Assembly: GCF_002234675.1 (NCBI RefSeq)
Contig: NC_019871.2
Location: 18,670,433-18,734,432, forward strand
From: Oryzias latipes
Taxonomy: Eukaryota > Chordata > Actinopteri > Beloniformes > Adrianichthyidae
Direction of reading: 5' to 3'
Length of the DNA: 64,000 bases
Below the pieces are notes generated by a model. The model did not search any database, was not told the origin of the DNA, and saw only the letters and a list, made by a program, of their open reading frames with translations. Made by a program: the position numbers and the translations under genes. The stretch's first letter is position 1. Each line of letters begins with the position of its first letter. This document shows, piece after piece, positions 22,755-45,489 of the stretch.

Positions 22755-25700
22755 ATGGGAACTGCTCTGATTTATGATGAGGAAATGACCAAATACAAAC
22801 TGCTTTGGGTTGAGTAAGTAAAACACGGCTCCTGACTTCATGCTTCAATATTCAAGCATTTCAATTCAAATATTTGGACAGTATTTCACAGTTGAGAGAT
22901 GCTTAGCTCATATACCAACATTTCTGGCTTAATTAAACTCGCAAGTATTAAAATTGTTTGTTTTATTTAGCCTACTTTAAATCTAGTTAAACAAGCAAAT
23001 TAAGAAAACAAGAGAACAATTTCTAAAGCCGAAGTGGTAGGAACCAAAGAAATGCTTCGATGTCGCACTGCGGACAATTAATAGTGATACACTTAAGGAA
23101 AACGCTTGATTTTTTTTTAACTCGGGTAATTTAAATGTTAGCATTAAAATGTGTTACTGTACCCCTGTTCTAAAACACGAGCTTTTGGATATTTGTTTAT
23201 TGTTAAGAAACAGATTTAGGTGGTCTCTTACTTTGTGAATGATACTCAAGAGTAAAAGTTCTGTGAAATGTTTTAAGACATTTTCCTTTATTGAGTTACA
23301 GATAAACATTTTTTAATTTATCTTTGTTTGTTTAATAAACCTACATTTTACATATTTGTACGTTGATTTTTTTTAAATTATGTTATAAGAAAGATGTTTT
23401 ATTGTTTTAGATTATTGTTACTGTTGTTTATTGTTCCTGTTGATAAACTGCCTTCATATGATGATAGATTATGTTTTTAACGTTTTATTTTTAAATATTA
23501 GTTTTTACATTAAAATTGAAGCAAAGTATCAAATTTAAGATTAGAACATTATTATTAAAAATTACCTGTTAGTTTTAAGTGTGGGTATTTTTTGGTTTAT
23601 GTGGTTTACCAAGTACTTAATAAATATTAGAAAGTGCCAGAAAACAATAAAGCTAAATGGTTTTTTTTTGTAAAGACATGAACTGTCATTCTTTATTTGT
23701 GCATTTCAGTCCAGCATGTAAGATTGAAGTACCGGAGCGCTTGACAGTGAGTCACGGTGCTTTGGTCAGAAATGGGCTCACCGATCGCTGTATCTGTCTT
23801 CCTGTCCGTGAGGCGGTGGATGCAGAGATTCTTTTGGTCCACAGGTCAGCTGTGTGAAGGATCACCTGAATCCTCCCTCTTTTATAGTTCCCGAAGTCAA
23901 AGATGGTCCATCTTTTAAGGTTAAGCATTGTTTTTTCCTTCTTCTCAATCCAACAGTGAGGAATATCTGGAGGCAGTGAAACAGACTCCTCATATGACTT
24001 TAGAAGACTTGAAAGAGTTCACTCTCCAGTATGGTGACGTTTACTTCCACCCTGTTAGTGTTACTTCCTGTCAAAACATTGTCAGATGTGGATGTTGAAG
24101 CCCCTTTTAAAACTCTCTTGCCACTTGCTGCCCTAGAACATCTATCACTGTGCCAAGCTGGCTGTAGGGTCTGCATTGCAACTGGTGGACAGCGTTCTGA
24201 TGGGAAAGGTGAAAAACGGCATGGCTTTGGTCAGGTGAGGGGATTCATCGGTTGCAAAACTTGTTTTGGTTCTTTATTGCAGCTTGCTGTAATGGATCTT
24301 TAGTGCAACATTGCCAAAGAGCACTATATTTCATGTATTTTTTTTTTTTTCCCAGACCTCCGGGTCACCACAGCATGCGCAGTGCAGCCAACGGTTTCTG
24401 TGTGTTCAACAACGTGGCCATAGCAGCTCAATATGCAAAGCAGAAATATGGAGTCAAAAGGTTTCTTTAATTTTGAGTCCTTCCTGGTAACTATCTGGAA
24501 GGCACTTTTTTTTTTAAAGCAGACTCTTTTAAAACAGTTTAATGTGTTTTTTTGTTTGTTTTTTCCAGGATTTTGATAGTCGACTGGGATATCCATCATG
24601 GTCAAGGAGTGCAGTATTGCTTTGAGGATGACCCAAGGTGAGGCTTTAGCGATGGAAGTTTCCGTAGCTAAATCAGACTATGTTTTTTAAGTTCTACATT
24701 CTCTTAATTTTTTCCTCTTAGTGTTCTCTACTTTTCTTGGCACCGGTATGAGCATCAGAAATTCTGGCCCAATCTCAAAGATTCTGACTATGACATTGTT
24801 GGCAAAGGGGAAGGAGCTGGGTTCAACATAAACGTGCCATGGAACAAGGTCAGCTATAGCTCAAAATATCGGGAAATGTGGGGCTTCATGCGGTGCTTCT
24901 CCTGTCAGCAATACTAAACAATTCTCAAGCAGGAAAAAATGTAACCGTCAAGGATTTGTGTCAAAGGGCAGTAGGTGGTTTTATTTGCTGTTGTCAAGGG
25001 AAAAAATAGAATACAACACTGTATTTGATTGATTATTGCAACAAAACCTAAGACCTAGCTACTCAGATTAACCAGGAAATATCTAAAATCGGATCTGCTG
25101 GAGTTTTTACTATCGGATCATTTGAAATCAAAGTAATGGAATAGAAAAACCTTACTTTCTATGTAATTTCTTTTTGCATGTTCATTTTTAAAAAAAAATC
25201 TTAAAATTGAACAGTTTTTTGAATTATTTTAGGACAGTTTTGGCCTTTTATTTCTTTCTAAACTAAAGCAATCTCAACCAAATATAAGTAGTTTAGTAGT
25301 ACTGTAATAAAGTTATGCTTTATAACCTAGTATGCAGGATCATACAAAAATGGTATTGTGGGGTCATACAAGTTCTACACTATGTTAGAAAATATTAGAA
25401 GTAATAAACATTATAAAGAGCCACAATAATTAAGAAATTAGTTCAAGGCAGCTCTGATGAGGTTACTTTTAAGATTATCCCAAATATCAGGCTGATTTGA
25501 TATTATATTGTACTTTTTGGAAGCTATTTATAGATTATTCCACTAGAAACACATCCATGATGACTGTAATTTACATTTTGGTTGAAGGGTTTATATCAAA
25601 AGGTTTATAACAAAGGCAGATTTTAAGTGCGATCTTAATCTATTCTATAAGCTTCTATGCATCATGTTATGCTGAGAAATTGTTCTCGTTTGTGAGTCGC

Positions 25701-28700
25701 TGCAAACAGCAATTCGTCTTGTGGTTCTGTATGTTTGTGGTTTAAAGTAAATCTCAGTTTTGCTGTAAACAGGTTTGCGTGAACATGTATAAATTTGAGG
25801 CCCCTTTATGATGTTGCAGGTGGGAATGGAGAACAGTGATTACCTCTCAGTTTTCTGTCACGTCCTTCTGCCAATCGCCTATGAGGTAAGCCAGTTTGTG
25901 GGGGGAAAAAATGACATTTGTTGAAATACGATTTAATGAATTACTAATGATTTGTTTGTCATTCTTTCCTAGTTTTGTCCAGATTTGGTTTTGGTGTGTG
26001 CAGGGTTTGACTCAGCCATTGGTGACCTAGAGGTACCAGTTAAAATTTATCACAGCATGTTACTGGATTTTAGTTTTTATTTTAAATTTGTAATTGACCT
26101 ATCAGAAAGTTGAATATCCTCATGCTGTCTCTGCTACCTGCAGTTTCAGCTCTCTTTTATCTCATGATGTTTTTTCTCTGGAAATACATGTTTTTGAAGC
26201 AAAGAACAAATCATGAAATGAATCTGTCAAAGTAAAATTATTAGCAAAACGTTCTTAAATAAAAAAAAAACATATTGGATTAATAGCATAATTGCTTTAT
26301 GTTTACTGTTTTTAAACATTGTGATTTTTTTCTCTTTAATTTTAGGAAACTTTGGAATTCTTTAATTAGATTATTTGTTTTCAATTTTATTTAGATATTT
26401 TTTTTGGCATTTTAAATATTTCAGGGTTAGATATGCCATTTATTTAACTAATTTTATTTTAAATGTTAGCATTAAAATATTGTGTTTTGTTAAAAAACAA
26501 AACAAAAACAGCCTGCAACAGTCAGGCCAACATAAAAGCCGTACATTACAAGAATTAGAGGAGACAGATTTAACTGCAGAGGAAATGGGGCATTTTTTTC
26601 TTCTACTGGTTTACCTGCTGTTTCATGAAGCACTCAGATTTTATTACTGTCCTCCTTTTTTTATTTACACAAAACATAGTTAAACCTTCTCCATCTTTAG
26701 GGGGAAATGTGTGCCACTCCTGACATCTTTGCCCACTTGACTTATCTGCTGATGAACTTGGCAGAAGGGAAACTGTGTGCTGTTCTGGAGGTCAGATCAT
26801 TTCTCAAACATATAACATAAAAAAACGTGAATCAGTTTTCTTCCTTCCAGGTGGAAAAACAAACAAACAGAGATATTTAAGGTCGTATCATCTGATTTTG
26901 AATTCCTCAGGGAGGATACAACCTGACTTCCCTGGCACAGTCTGTGTGTCAGACAGTTCAGACTCTACTTGGAGATCCTCTTCCTCCGCTCACGAATCTC
27001 ACTGGTCCCTGCAGAAGGTGAATGTCTTCAACGTCCAAACATGCTTGTTTCTGAGTGTTTTTGATAAATGCTGCAGTTTGTTACTCTCTTCCAGCACGCT
27101 CGAGTCCCTTCAGTGTGTCAGGGCAGCTCACAGACAACATTGGTCTTGCCTCAGACATGCAGGTACAGCATGTGTCTGAATCCTTTCACATTTTCAGGAT
27201 GTCAAAGATTGTAGTTTCCGTTTATTTTGAAAGTTCTTTAAACTCTGTTTGTAGTTTTTAATTCAACCACTTTGATTTTTTAAAACTAATTTCCACCTGA
27301 AATCACTTGTTTCTCCAGTGGATCTGCCCACCTTTGAGATCAGTACCATACGCATCAAATCATCTGGAGAAGAGAACAAAGATGAAGCGGAAGTTTGGGA
27401 GGAGCAGAAGAGCCCAGAGGAAAAGATTTGGCCTGAGCCTCCAAAGCGCGTCTCTCCTCGTGTTTGTTCTGCCGTAGTTCTTCCTGATGGCGTGGTTTGT
27501 CCGGATGCCTGTGAGCGCCTCAGCTCATCTGAGGATCTCGGCCCACATCTGCTCACCCTGAAGTGAATAGCATTAAGATTATTCCCTAAGTTTGGTATTA
27601 TCATAAATCAAAATATGTTTTCATTTTATTTTCAAAGGAAGGATTTCCTCAAAGATGCCGATGACAGTGCTGTCACAGCTTTGTCAAGAGTTTTTTCCCT
27701 GATTGACAAAATGAAAAACAATGAGGTAAAGAATCAAATCTTGCTTTTTTTAAATACTTTTTTGACGAGAAAAATAAACAAACCATAATGAGATCATCAT
27801 ACCATTCAGATCCGTAATGGCTTGGCGCTGGTTGGTGATGCCGCCATGACGATGACATGTGTTGTCCAGCATGTTGCTGCTGAAGTCGACAGCCGGTATG
27901 AGTTGATCAAAAGTTGCTGAAAATGTTGTTTCCTTTCATTGGATTATCTATAGATACATTTATTTCTAAACAATTCAGTAAAAAAAATGGAGAACAACAT
28001 TAGTGAAAATGTGAATGCTTGGTGTCTGTTGTAGTCTGGAAGAAGGGTGAGACTCCTGGTAAAGGTGATCAAGTGAAATGTTTGACCAAACAAACTAGAA
28101 GGTTAGGGTTTCTGTTCCAGGACAAGTATTAAGCTTCTTATAGCGCCCTCACTTATTTCTTTTCTATCTTTCTTGAAAATGTATATTTTATAGTTTTAAA
28201 AACATGGCTTACTGTATATTTATAGTGTATTTATGAATAATTTATATATTTGTCTTAAACAAGACACCAAATGTTTGCGATATTCTCAACCCCTAGGATG
28301 CTACATATGGATGTATTTAGATAGATGACTACCTGACAGAGAAAATAAAAATCTTCATTCTAGTATATTGAGCAGCTTTTATTGAATATTAGTCCTTTTA
28401 GGACTACAGTCTGAACCTTAACCTGATGGAGTGACTCTTGTCCGTCTGCAGGGTTTTCCTCGTTTGTGTCGGCAATGGAAACATTCCAGGTCACATCATA
28501 GAAGATGGGTGATTACCATTTATGTTTAAGGGGGAAAAAGAGACAATGCTTCTTGATTTTGGACAAAAAGGTTGTTTATACTTTTTTTTTGTCTGTTTCT
28601 AAGGAAAACACTTGTGGTGCAGATCAGCGGTGAAGATACTGAGGAACAGGGCAGCAAATACTATGTTCCTGTTTGTTTAAAGAAGGTATTTTGTTACATG

Positions 28701-29354
28701 TAGTTTAATATGTAAAAAGGTTACAAAAGGTTCTCATAAGATCATCCCATTTAAAAATGATGCAGTGATATACATTTTTCTTTATACTTTATACTTTCTT
28801 TTTCCCTCACAGGGCTGCACCGACACCTCAGGCTTTGCACAGGCAATGTTTAGCCTCCTCTTACCCCTCGGATATCAACACAACCCTAGTCTTGTCTTGC
28901 TGGTTCGGATGCCTGGTAGTGGAGTGTGTGACATCATGTGGCAGCAGCTGACGGCCCTGCTGCAGAGCTTTGCTCAAGGACACACGCTGGTATTACTGCA
29001 GGTGTGATGACACGGGTAATATTTCACCTTTTGGGAGGAGAATCAGAGAACAATGTTATTGTTTTTCTCCTTAAGGAGGATGATAAGGCATGTGTGGGCC
29101 CAACAGCCTCCATCCTGCTGGGGAACCCTGCTCCTCCATTGGGACAGCTTCCGGCTTCGTTGAAGGAGGATGCTGAAGCTGTGGAGAGACTGAGAAGCAG
29201 GCTGCAGGCTGACTGGAACCTTTTGCTGGCAACGGGTGAGAGCACTAAAGAATCTACTTTAATGTCAGGCACATGAGCGGAACATCCCTGCTCTAACTAA
29301 ACGGTCTCTCCTCTAAATCCAGCACCAGAAAATGGAGGGACTGATGAAGGTTGA
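22755..29354 (+). CDS. hdac10: Histone deacetylase 10 (polyamine deacetylase)
   Basis: Class IIb zinc deacetylase; HDAC10 deacetylates N8-acetylspermidine in the cytosol. Coding exons: 22755-22813, 23710-23844, 23957-24053, 24137-24234, 24356-24460, 24569-24637, 24722-24848, 25820-25885, 25973-26032, 26701-26790, 26911-27017, 27095-27162, 27319-27562, 27638-27725, 27810-27895, 28452-28508, 28604-28685, 28813-29001, 29076-29235, 29323-29354. They sum to 672 codons plus stop (human 669). The N-terminal catalytic domain shows [20 protein letters not shown] (His134/His135), [10 protein letters not shown] (zinc ligands Asp172, His174), [13 protein letters not shown] (zinc ligand Asp265, gatekeeper Glu272 that marks polyamine specificity) and the catalytic-Tyr motif GGYNLTSL. 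The C-terminal pseudo-deacetylase domain follows ([16 protein letters not shown] to the end). Odd: the P(E/A)CE motif reads PACK at residues 21-24. The donor after exon 3 is GTTAGT. The last short exon is the least certain. Confidence 0.93.
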
Positions 29355-29479
29355 AGAATCCCTGCTCCTGTTCTACCCCTACGGCTTCACCCTATCACTA
29401 CATTCAGCCCTCCTAGCAGAGATACAGGAGAAAAAAATAGTGCCTTCAAATCCGGAAGTTACTACCGCTGGATGACGTC

Positions 29480-29827
29480 ATGAATAGTCGCCAATCCTCT
29501 TATGTTGGCGCTCGGAAAATAAATAACATCATTGGTTTTAACTCTCTGAAAAGTCATGCAAAAACAAAAACTCCTTCTCCTTCGCCCCACAAGCACAGCG
29601 TGGAACACCCTACTAGCAGAGGGATAGCCAGCCCCGAGTTGCTTTGGTTCCTCCTTAAAAAACATGGTCAGAAACCACTATATCTTCAAATGCCCCTGCA
29701 ATTGGATCATAATGGAGGAGCCAGAGGGGTAGGGAAGCACTATGGATTCGGCCAAACTCGCACATTTCGGTCCATGAGTCCAATTCATACCTCTGATATT
29801 TTTGGAATGCCGTCTGCTTTTTGCTGA
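29480..29827 (+). CDS. Uncharacterised intronless ORF, 115 codons, behind hdac10
   Basis: Open from ATG 29480 to TGA 29825-29827. The protein is basic and rich in Ser, His and Gly, without a signal peptide or membrane segment; its second half looks structured (ELLWFLLKKHGQKPLYL, then GKHYGFGQTRTFRSMS and TSDIFGMPSAFC). I do not recognise the family. The palindromic CRE TGACGTCA (29473-29480) overlaps the first base of the ATG, and AATAAA (29826-29831) overlaps the stop. It lies 125 bases after the hdac10 stop on the same strand, so it could be a separate short gene, a retrocopy, or simply hdac10 3' UTR that happens to be open. Antisense ORFs at 29462-29665 and 29655-29843 are shadows. Confidence 0.4.
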   Translation: MNSRQSSYVGARKINNIIGFNSLKSHAKTKTPSPSPHKHSVEHPTSRGIASPELLWFLLKKHGQKPLYLQMPLQLDHNGGARGVGKHYGFGQTRTFRSMSPIHTSDIFGMPSAFC

Positions 29828-29831
29828 AATA

Positions 29832-31259
29832 AACAGAAACCACAAGTGATTCTGTTCAAATGTTTGTCATAGTATGAAGTAATATTTGTGTCGCTCCATT
29901 GAAAACAAACTCAAATTTAAATTCAAAATGTCTTAAATTGATAACAAAATGTTCAGTTTTAAAAACAAAAGTTTCTAAGTAACAAATAAAAATGTGTTGT
30001 CTTCAATTTCACTATCTTTCTCTTTGTTTTTGCATTCTCAACTCTGAGGTGACTATGATATACAGCAAGAGCCACCAAACCAGCCAATCACAGACGAGCA
30101 GGACTGCTCGCAGATGATTGGGTATTAGACTCACTTTCTCTCCTGGTTCTCATCAATGAAACAAGGCCTATTGGAAATTGAATTCAAATCTTCTGAACCA
30201 TGAACTCTTTCATTAAGATATAAAAAGAGCAATTGAAAGCTTAATTAAAAATGAGTCATTAGCAAATGACATAACTAAATTGAAGTATGTTAGATATAGG
30301 ACACAGTGCATTGCTATCTCACATGGTAAAGCTCATGAATCAATACAATAAACAAAAAGAAACTGAAAGTACACTTGCAATAAAATACAGTTAAATGCAA
30401 ACGATAAACAATAGCTAATCCTTTTATACACTTCTTTGAACAAAATGTTTGTTTTCAAGGTCAAGAGAGCAAAGTGGATAGAGAAGGGTGAAATTTCAGC
30501 ATATTTTTATAAACTAGAAAGAAAGAGACGAGAACAAAATGTAATTAAAAGCACTTGATTATTGAACACCAAAAATGTACTGATCCTGTGAGAACTTCAA
30601 AGGAAACCTTTCATTTTTACAGCAGACTATACTCCTCCTCCTATTGAAAAGCTGATGCTAAAGATCTCTGACTCTATCAAGGAACAATTAAGTGCTTAAG
30701 TTATATAAAGCTCCTGGCTCGGATGGCATAACGAGTATCGGTAACTTCTACAAGCACTTCTGGGATAATCTAGGATCTAATCTACAATATGTTAAAACAC
30801 TCCAATAGACATGATAAAACAAGGGATAATTACCTTAATCCCTTTTCTGGCAAGTCTCCACTTTGTTTCCTGATGGTTCCTGATGATTACTTGATGTGTG
30901 ATTTGTAGTCATTTCTGGAACAATGCATTGACTTTTTCTAACAACAAATCAAGATTCTCTTGGTTTTGATATTTGATCTGTGATATGTAATAATGAGATT
31001 TGAAATAATGCTATGTCTTTTCACATAATTAAAATGTACTTTGTTTTTCTTAATTCTCATGTTTTTCAGATGCCTTCTCCTGCTCCTTTTTAAGCCAATT
31101 GCTTTTGATGAATTTAATATTTAATTCCCTTAATGTGTTATGTACAGTATAAGTGTAAAACATCTGCTATAACTGTCAAATAATTAAAAAAAATTATTTT
31201 ATGCTTATTCTATTGTTCCAAACATGAAGAAACTAAAAATTAAGGTCTACTGTTCGCAA
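29832..31259. other. AT-rich intergenic stretch with LINE-1 remnants
   Basis: No intact gene. Apart from the degenerate LINE segment at 30440-30800, I see only AT-rich unique-looking sequence between the hdac10 side and the psmd2 promoter. Confidence 0.5.
30440..30800 (+). pseudogene. Degenerate LINE-1-like ORF2 fragment
   Basis: Broken frames encode RAKWIEKGEISAYFYKLERK, like the L1 block before the reverse transcriptase, then YKAPGSDGITSIGNFYKHFW, like the L1 motif K-PGSDG-T-EFYK-FW. Stops and frameshifts separate them. An old, dead L1-group insertion. Confidence 0.6.
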
Positions 31260-31409
31260 TTGTGGTCATCCCATTGACAGGTTTTGAGACATGCTTGCTA
31301 ACCGCCAGGAGGGGCGCTGGAGAGTCAAAGACGATCCTCTTTCAGCACCGAAGAAGTCAAACGAGAGTCCACATCCGCTAGCTAATCAATCCTTCACAGA
31401 GCCGCAACC
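31260..31409 (+). promoter_or_regulatory. psmd2 promoter / 5' UTR region
   Basis: The start codon sits in GCAACCATGG, a good Kozak context. The preceding 150 bases are the likely proximal promoter and leader. I found no TGACnnnGC antioxidant element of the type NFE2L1 uses at proteasome genes in this short stretch. Confidence 0.4.
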
Positions 31410-40659
<9,250 letters not shown>

Positions 40660-41124
40660 ACTGTTTTGTTCTTTATTGAGTTCCCCCCCCCCTACGTCTC
40701 ACCTGATGCATTTTGTTATTCATTGTGTGACTGAACTTAAGGAATCGAGCTCCTTCTGTGGCCCACCTCCTTACAGGAAACGAGTGTCTGGAGTTTGGTT
40801 GGTTGGATTGAAGTTAAAACTTCTCAATTTTTCAGTCAAGAATTCAATGAATAACTTCTCCAAAATCCCAGCAGCAGTTCAGACGCACCCTTCAACCCTG
40901 CCCCTCATCCTTCATTCTTGTAATTAGATTGCTTTAAAGTTTGTGTTCACGTCAGATCTTTTTCTGGTTTTCCCCCTTTTGTTACAGTTCTATAAAATGT
41001 TAAGAACAAACATATAAACAACCATTGTGTGTATTCAGACCTGGCTGTATTTGAGTTTCTTTATTTTTTAATCTTTTGTGTAGAGCATCCAGCAGCAGTC
41101 ATACTGAGCTTATCAACCATATAT

Positions 41125-42507
<1,383 letters not shown>

Positions 42508-43035
42508 CCCTTTAATGTGTGGAGATCTTCTACCAGTCTGTATTAGCCAGCACCTAGTTCACCTCTGTGGTCTGCTGGGGAAGCAGCATTGCAGTCAGTG
42601 ACGCCAAAAGACTGAACAAGCTGATCAGGAAGGCGGGTTCTGTCATTGGCAGCAAACAAGAAACATTTGAAGCAGTGATGGAGAGGAGACCACTGAACAA
42701 GATCTTATCTATCAGGGACAACCCAGAGCATCCTCTCCACCCTGTTCTGGACAAATGGTAGAGGTCCTAGGAGGCTCAGACAGCTCCGCTCCAAAAGTGC
42801 CCGATAAAGAAACTCATTCTACACAATTTAACTCTACAATAACTCAGAGATGACTTTTGCATATTTTGACCTGTTTGTAAATAGTCTTTAAACTATACCG
42901 CCTTATTTTTTTACATTTGTTTTTTTTTTATTGTTTTTATATTATTCTATCTTCTCTTATGTTTACTGCTATGGTAACGCACAAATTTCCCAAGTGTGGG
43001 ATCCTTAAAGTCCTTCTGATTCTGATTCAAATATG
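42508..43035 (+). pseudogene. LINE 3' end (Rex1/L2-type reverse transcriptase tail)
   Basis: Encodes VVCWGSSIAVSDAKRLNKLI, RKAGSVIGSKQETFEAVMER and IRDNPEHPLHPVLDKW in frame, the typical C-terminal end of Rex1/L2-group fish LINEs. An AT-rich 3' region ending in CTTCTGATTCTGATTC follows. It is 5' truncated and directly abuts the cut right end of the Tc1 element. Confidence 0.75.
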
Positions 43036-43199
43036 CAAAACAAGACCGAGGTGATATCAGTTATGATTATGGGAGGTAATTAATGTAAGGGATTACTAAT
43101 AAATTCTGGCTAACATTTACATACCACGTCCATTAACTTGTAAAGAGGCAAAACCACAGGTTTTAATGATTAAAACCCACGTATTATCCTCAAATATTA

Positions 43200-43580
43200 C
43201 TCACACATTTCACCCTTGGGGTCAATTTAACCCCAGGGATATTTGCCTTCAGAAAATGATTTACATCAAATTGTTGTTTTAGTGTCAGGCACATTGTTTA
43301 TTTGCTGAATACATAAATAACCCTGTTCTCTATAGCGCCACCATCAGGCCAAACATTTACATTAAAATGAATGTATCTTGAAAAGTTTTCATTCAAATCT
43401 TCTCAAATGTACTGACAACATTAATGACCACAAGAGTTGGAACCCTATTGGTGTTGGTGTTTTTAGGACATTTGCTGTAGCGCCACCATCAGGTCAAAAT
43501 TTCAGTTTTAGAGTTAGATGATCTTGAAAAATTTTCATTCAAATCTTTTCTAATTTGGGGTGCACATTCATGACTCTCAC
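43200..43580 (+). repeat. Fish repeat with a 145-bp internal duplication
   Basis: TAGCGCCACCATCAGG occurs at 43333 and 43478, each followed by ATCTTGAAAA(G/A)(T)TTTTCATTCAAATCT. The period is 145 bases. The palindrome GGGGTCAATTTAACCCC lies just before (43218-43234), and near-identical palindromes occur at 45178 and 45358. Confidence 0.6.
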
Positions 43581-43859
43581 AGAATAAATCATATTGGCTG
43601 ATTTTAGTAACCCCCTTTCCTTTTATTAACATATTTATTTACATATTTGTATCTCTTTTTTGTGACATATTTGTGGTTGGTCACTATAAAGTCTCACTCA
43701 CCCCTTTTCTTTTGTTATCTGGGCTTGGAACCGGCAGTGGCAGAGTTTGAGTTTTTTCCCCCTTTTTTTATGTTTTTGTTTGAAACAGAAAATCATAATG
43801 AGAACATAAGTCAGATAGTCAGAACATTACGGTAACAGTTCTTCATGCCCAGAGTCAGA

Positions 43860-43860
<1 letters not shown>

Positions 43861-43900
<40 letters not shown>
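43861..43900. repeat. (TA)20 microsatellite, 5' flank of R4-like LINE
   Basis: About 40 bases of pure TA directly before the first base of the R4-like LINE fragment. Confidence 0.95.
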
Positions 43901-43901
<1 letters not shown>

Positions 43902-43904
<3 letters not shown>

Positions 43905-44820
43905 TACATCAAGCTCAAGGCCCCAACTGACAGTGTGCTCAGTGAATGTCTCAAGCAATGGAGAGCAGAGGATACAGTGCTGGAGGACAGATCCTCATGG
44001 GAGGACAAACCCCTGCATGGGATGTACCACTGGACCATAACTGAAGTGGCTGATATCAAGAAGTCCTACCAATGGCTAGAAAGGGCTGGCCTACAGGACA
44101 GCACTGAAGCGCTCATCCTGGCAGCTCAGGAACAAGCCCTGAGCACCAGAGCGATAGAGGCTCAGATCTACCACACCAGACAAGACCCAAGATGTAGGCT
44201 GTGCAAAGAGGCGCCTGAAACAATCCAGCACATAACTGCAGGGTGTAAGATGCTGGCAGGTAAAGCATACATGGAGCGCCACAATCAAGTGGCTAGAATA
44301 ATACACAGGAACATTTGTGCAGAATATGGACAGAAAACCCCAAGGTCAAAATGGGAAACACCTCCGAAGGTAGTAGAGAATGAGAGAGCAAAGATCCTGT
44401 GGGACTTCCAGATCCAGACTGATAGGATGGTAATGGCAAACCAACCAGACATTGTAGTGGTGGATAAAGAACAGAGGAAAGCTGTTGTGGTGAATGTGGC
44501 AGTGCCAAGCGATGGGAACATCAGGAAGAAGGAACATGACAAACTGGAGAAATACCAGGGACTCAGAGAAGAACTGGAGAAAGCATGGAAAGTGAAGGTA
44601 ACAGTGGTGCCTGTGGTAATTGGAGCACTCGGGGCAGTAACCCCCAAGCTGGAGGAGTGGCTACAACAGATCCCTGGAAAGACCTCAGACCTCTCAGTCC
44701 AGAAAAGCGCAGTGCTAGGAACAGCTAAGATACTGCGCAGGACCCTCAAGCTCCCAGGCCTCTGGTAGAGGACCCGAGCTTGGAGGAGAAACCACCCGCG
44801 GAGGGTGAGAGGGGCGTTTT
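43902..44820 (+). mobile_element. R4/Rex6-like LINE, 5'-truncated, C-terminal ORF intact
   Basis: An open frame runs from the TA tract to a stop at 44766-44768, about 285 element codons with no break. It carries a CCHC knuckle CRLCKEAPETIQHITAGC (spacing CX2CX8HX4C) and then ANQPDIVVVDKEQRKAVVVN, like the PD...D core of the restriction-enzyme-like endonuclease of R2/R4-clade LINEs such as fish Rex6. It ends QKSAVLGTAKILRRTLKLPG. The reverse transcriptase domain is missing. A short 3' UTR (CCGAGCTTGGAGGAGAAACC) leads straight into a second (TA)n tract. Clade assignment is from remembered motifs. Confidence 0.8.

Positions 44821-44886
<66 letters not shown>
44821..44886. repeat. (TA)n microsatellite, 3' flank of R4-like LINE
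   Basis: About 60 bases of TA with one AAAT interruption, directly after the LINE 3' UTR. Confidence 0.95.
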
Positions 44887-44889
<3 letters not shown>

Positions 44890-45177
44890 AAATATATAAC
44901 CATCAATTGAAAATATTTTACTTGAGATGATAATTTTAGTGGGGAAGCATGTGTTGGAAAGACTTGGATGTGATCAACTCACAAGCCTACATTGGCTTCC
45001 TCATTTTGGCAGGATTTCACACCACACCATGAGAAATATCAAAGTTCTAGTGGGAATAGTTGCTTTCCCTACCCCCCTGTTATGTATCAACGCAAAAGTA
45101 TCAACTCCGCATCTGCAAGTGTGGGGATGCTAGGTCACACACACAGACAGACAAGTTTTACACAGCTAAAACAGCCT

Positions 45178-45374
45178 GGGGTCAAATTGACCCCAGCGGA
45201 ACACCAATGTGTGCCATTTGTGTTTAGCACATTGAAAAAAATTTCATCATGATAATTTATGCTTAATCAGTTGTTCCGATCAAATTAGGAAAAGTCATGA
45301 AATATGAAGTAAAAAGAAAAAGGTTAACCATTATTTTTTGATGACAAACATTGAATTGGGGTCAAATTGACCCC
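45178..45374. repeat. Pair of GGGGTCAAATTGACCCC palindromes
   Basis: Identical 17-bp palindromes at 45178-45194 and 45358-45374, 180 bases apart, plus a variant at 43218-43234. They probably belong to one interspersed repeat that the R4-like LINE and its TA tracts split. Confidence 0.7.
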
Positions 45375-45489
45375 AAAGATAAGAGGAGGGTTAAAAAAGC
45401 CACAAATAACAATTAATTTAATTTACTTTTTTTTTTTTTTAAATTTCATTTGATTCCAAACCTGAAACGTCAGTAACATCTAAACAGTT

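Noticed and set aside
44285-44749. 154-codon minus-strand ORF opposite the R4-like LINE
   Set aside because: Antisense shadow of the LINE frame, rich in Ser/Thr as expected from reverse reading.
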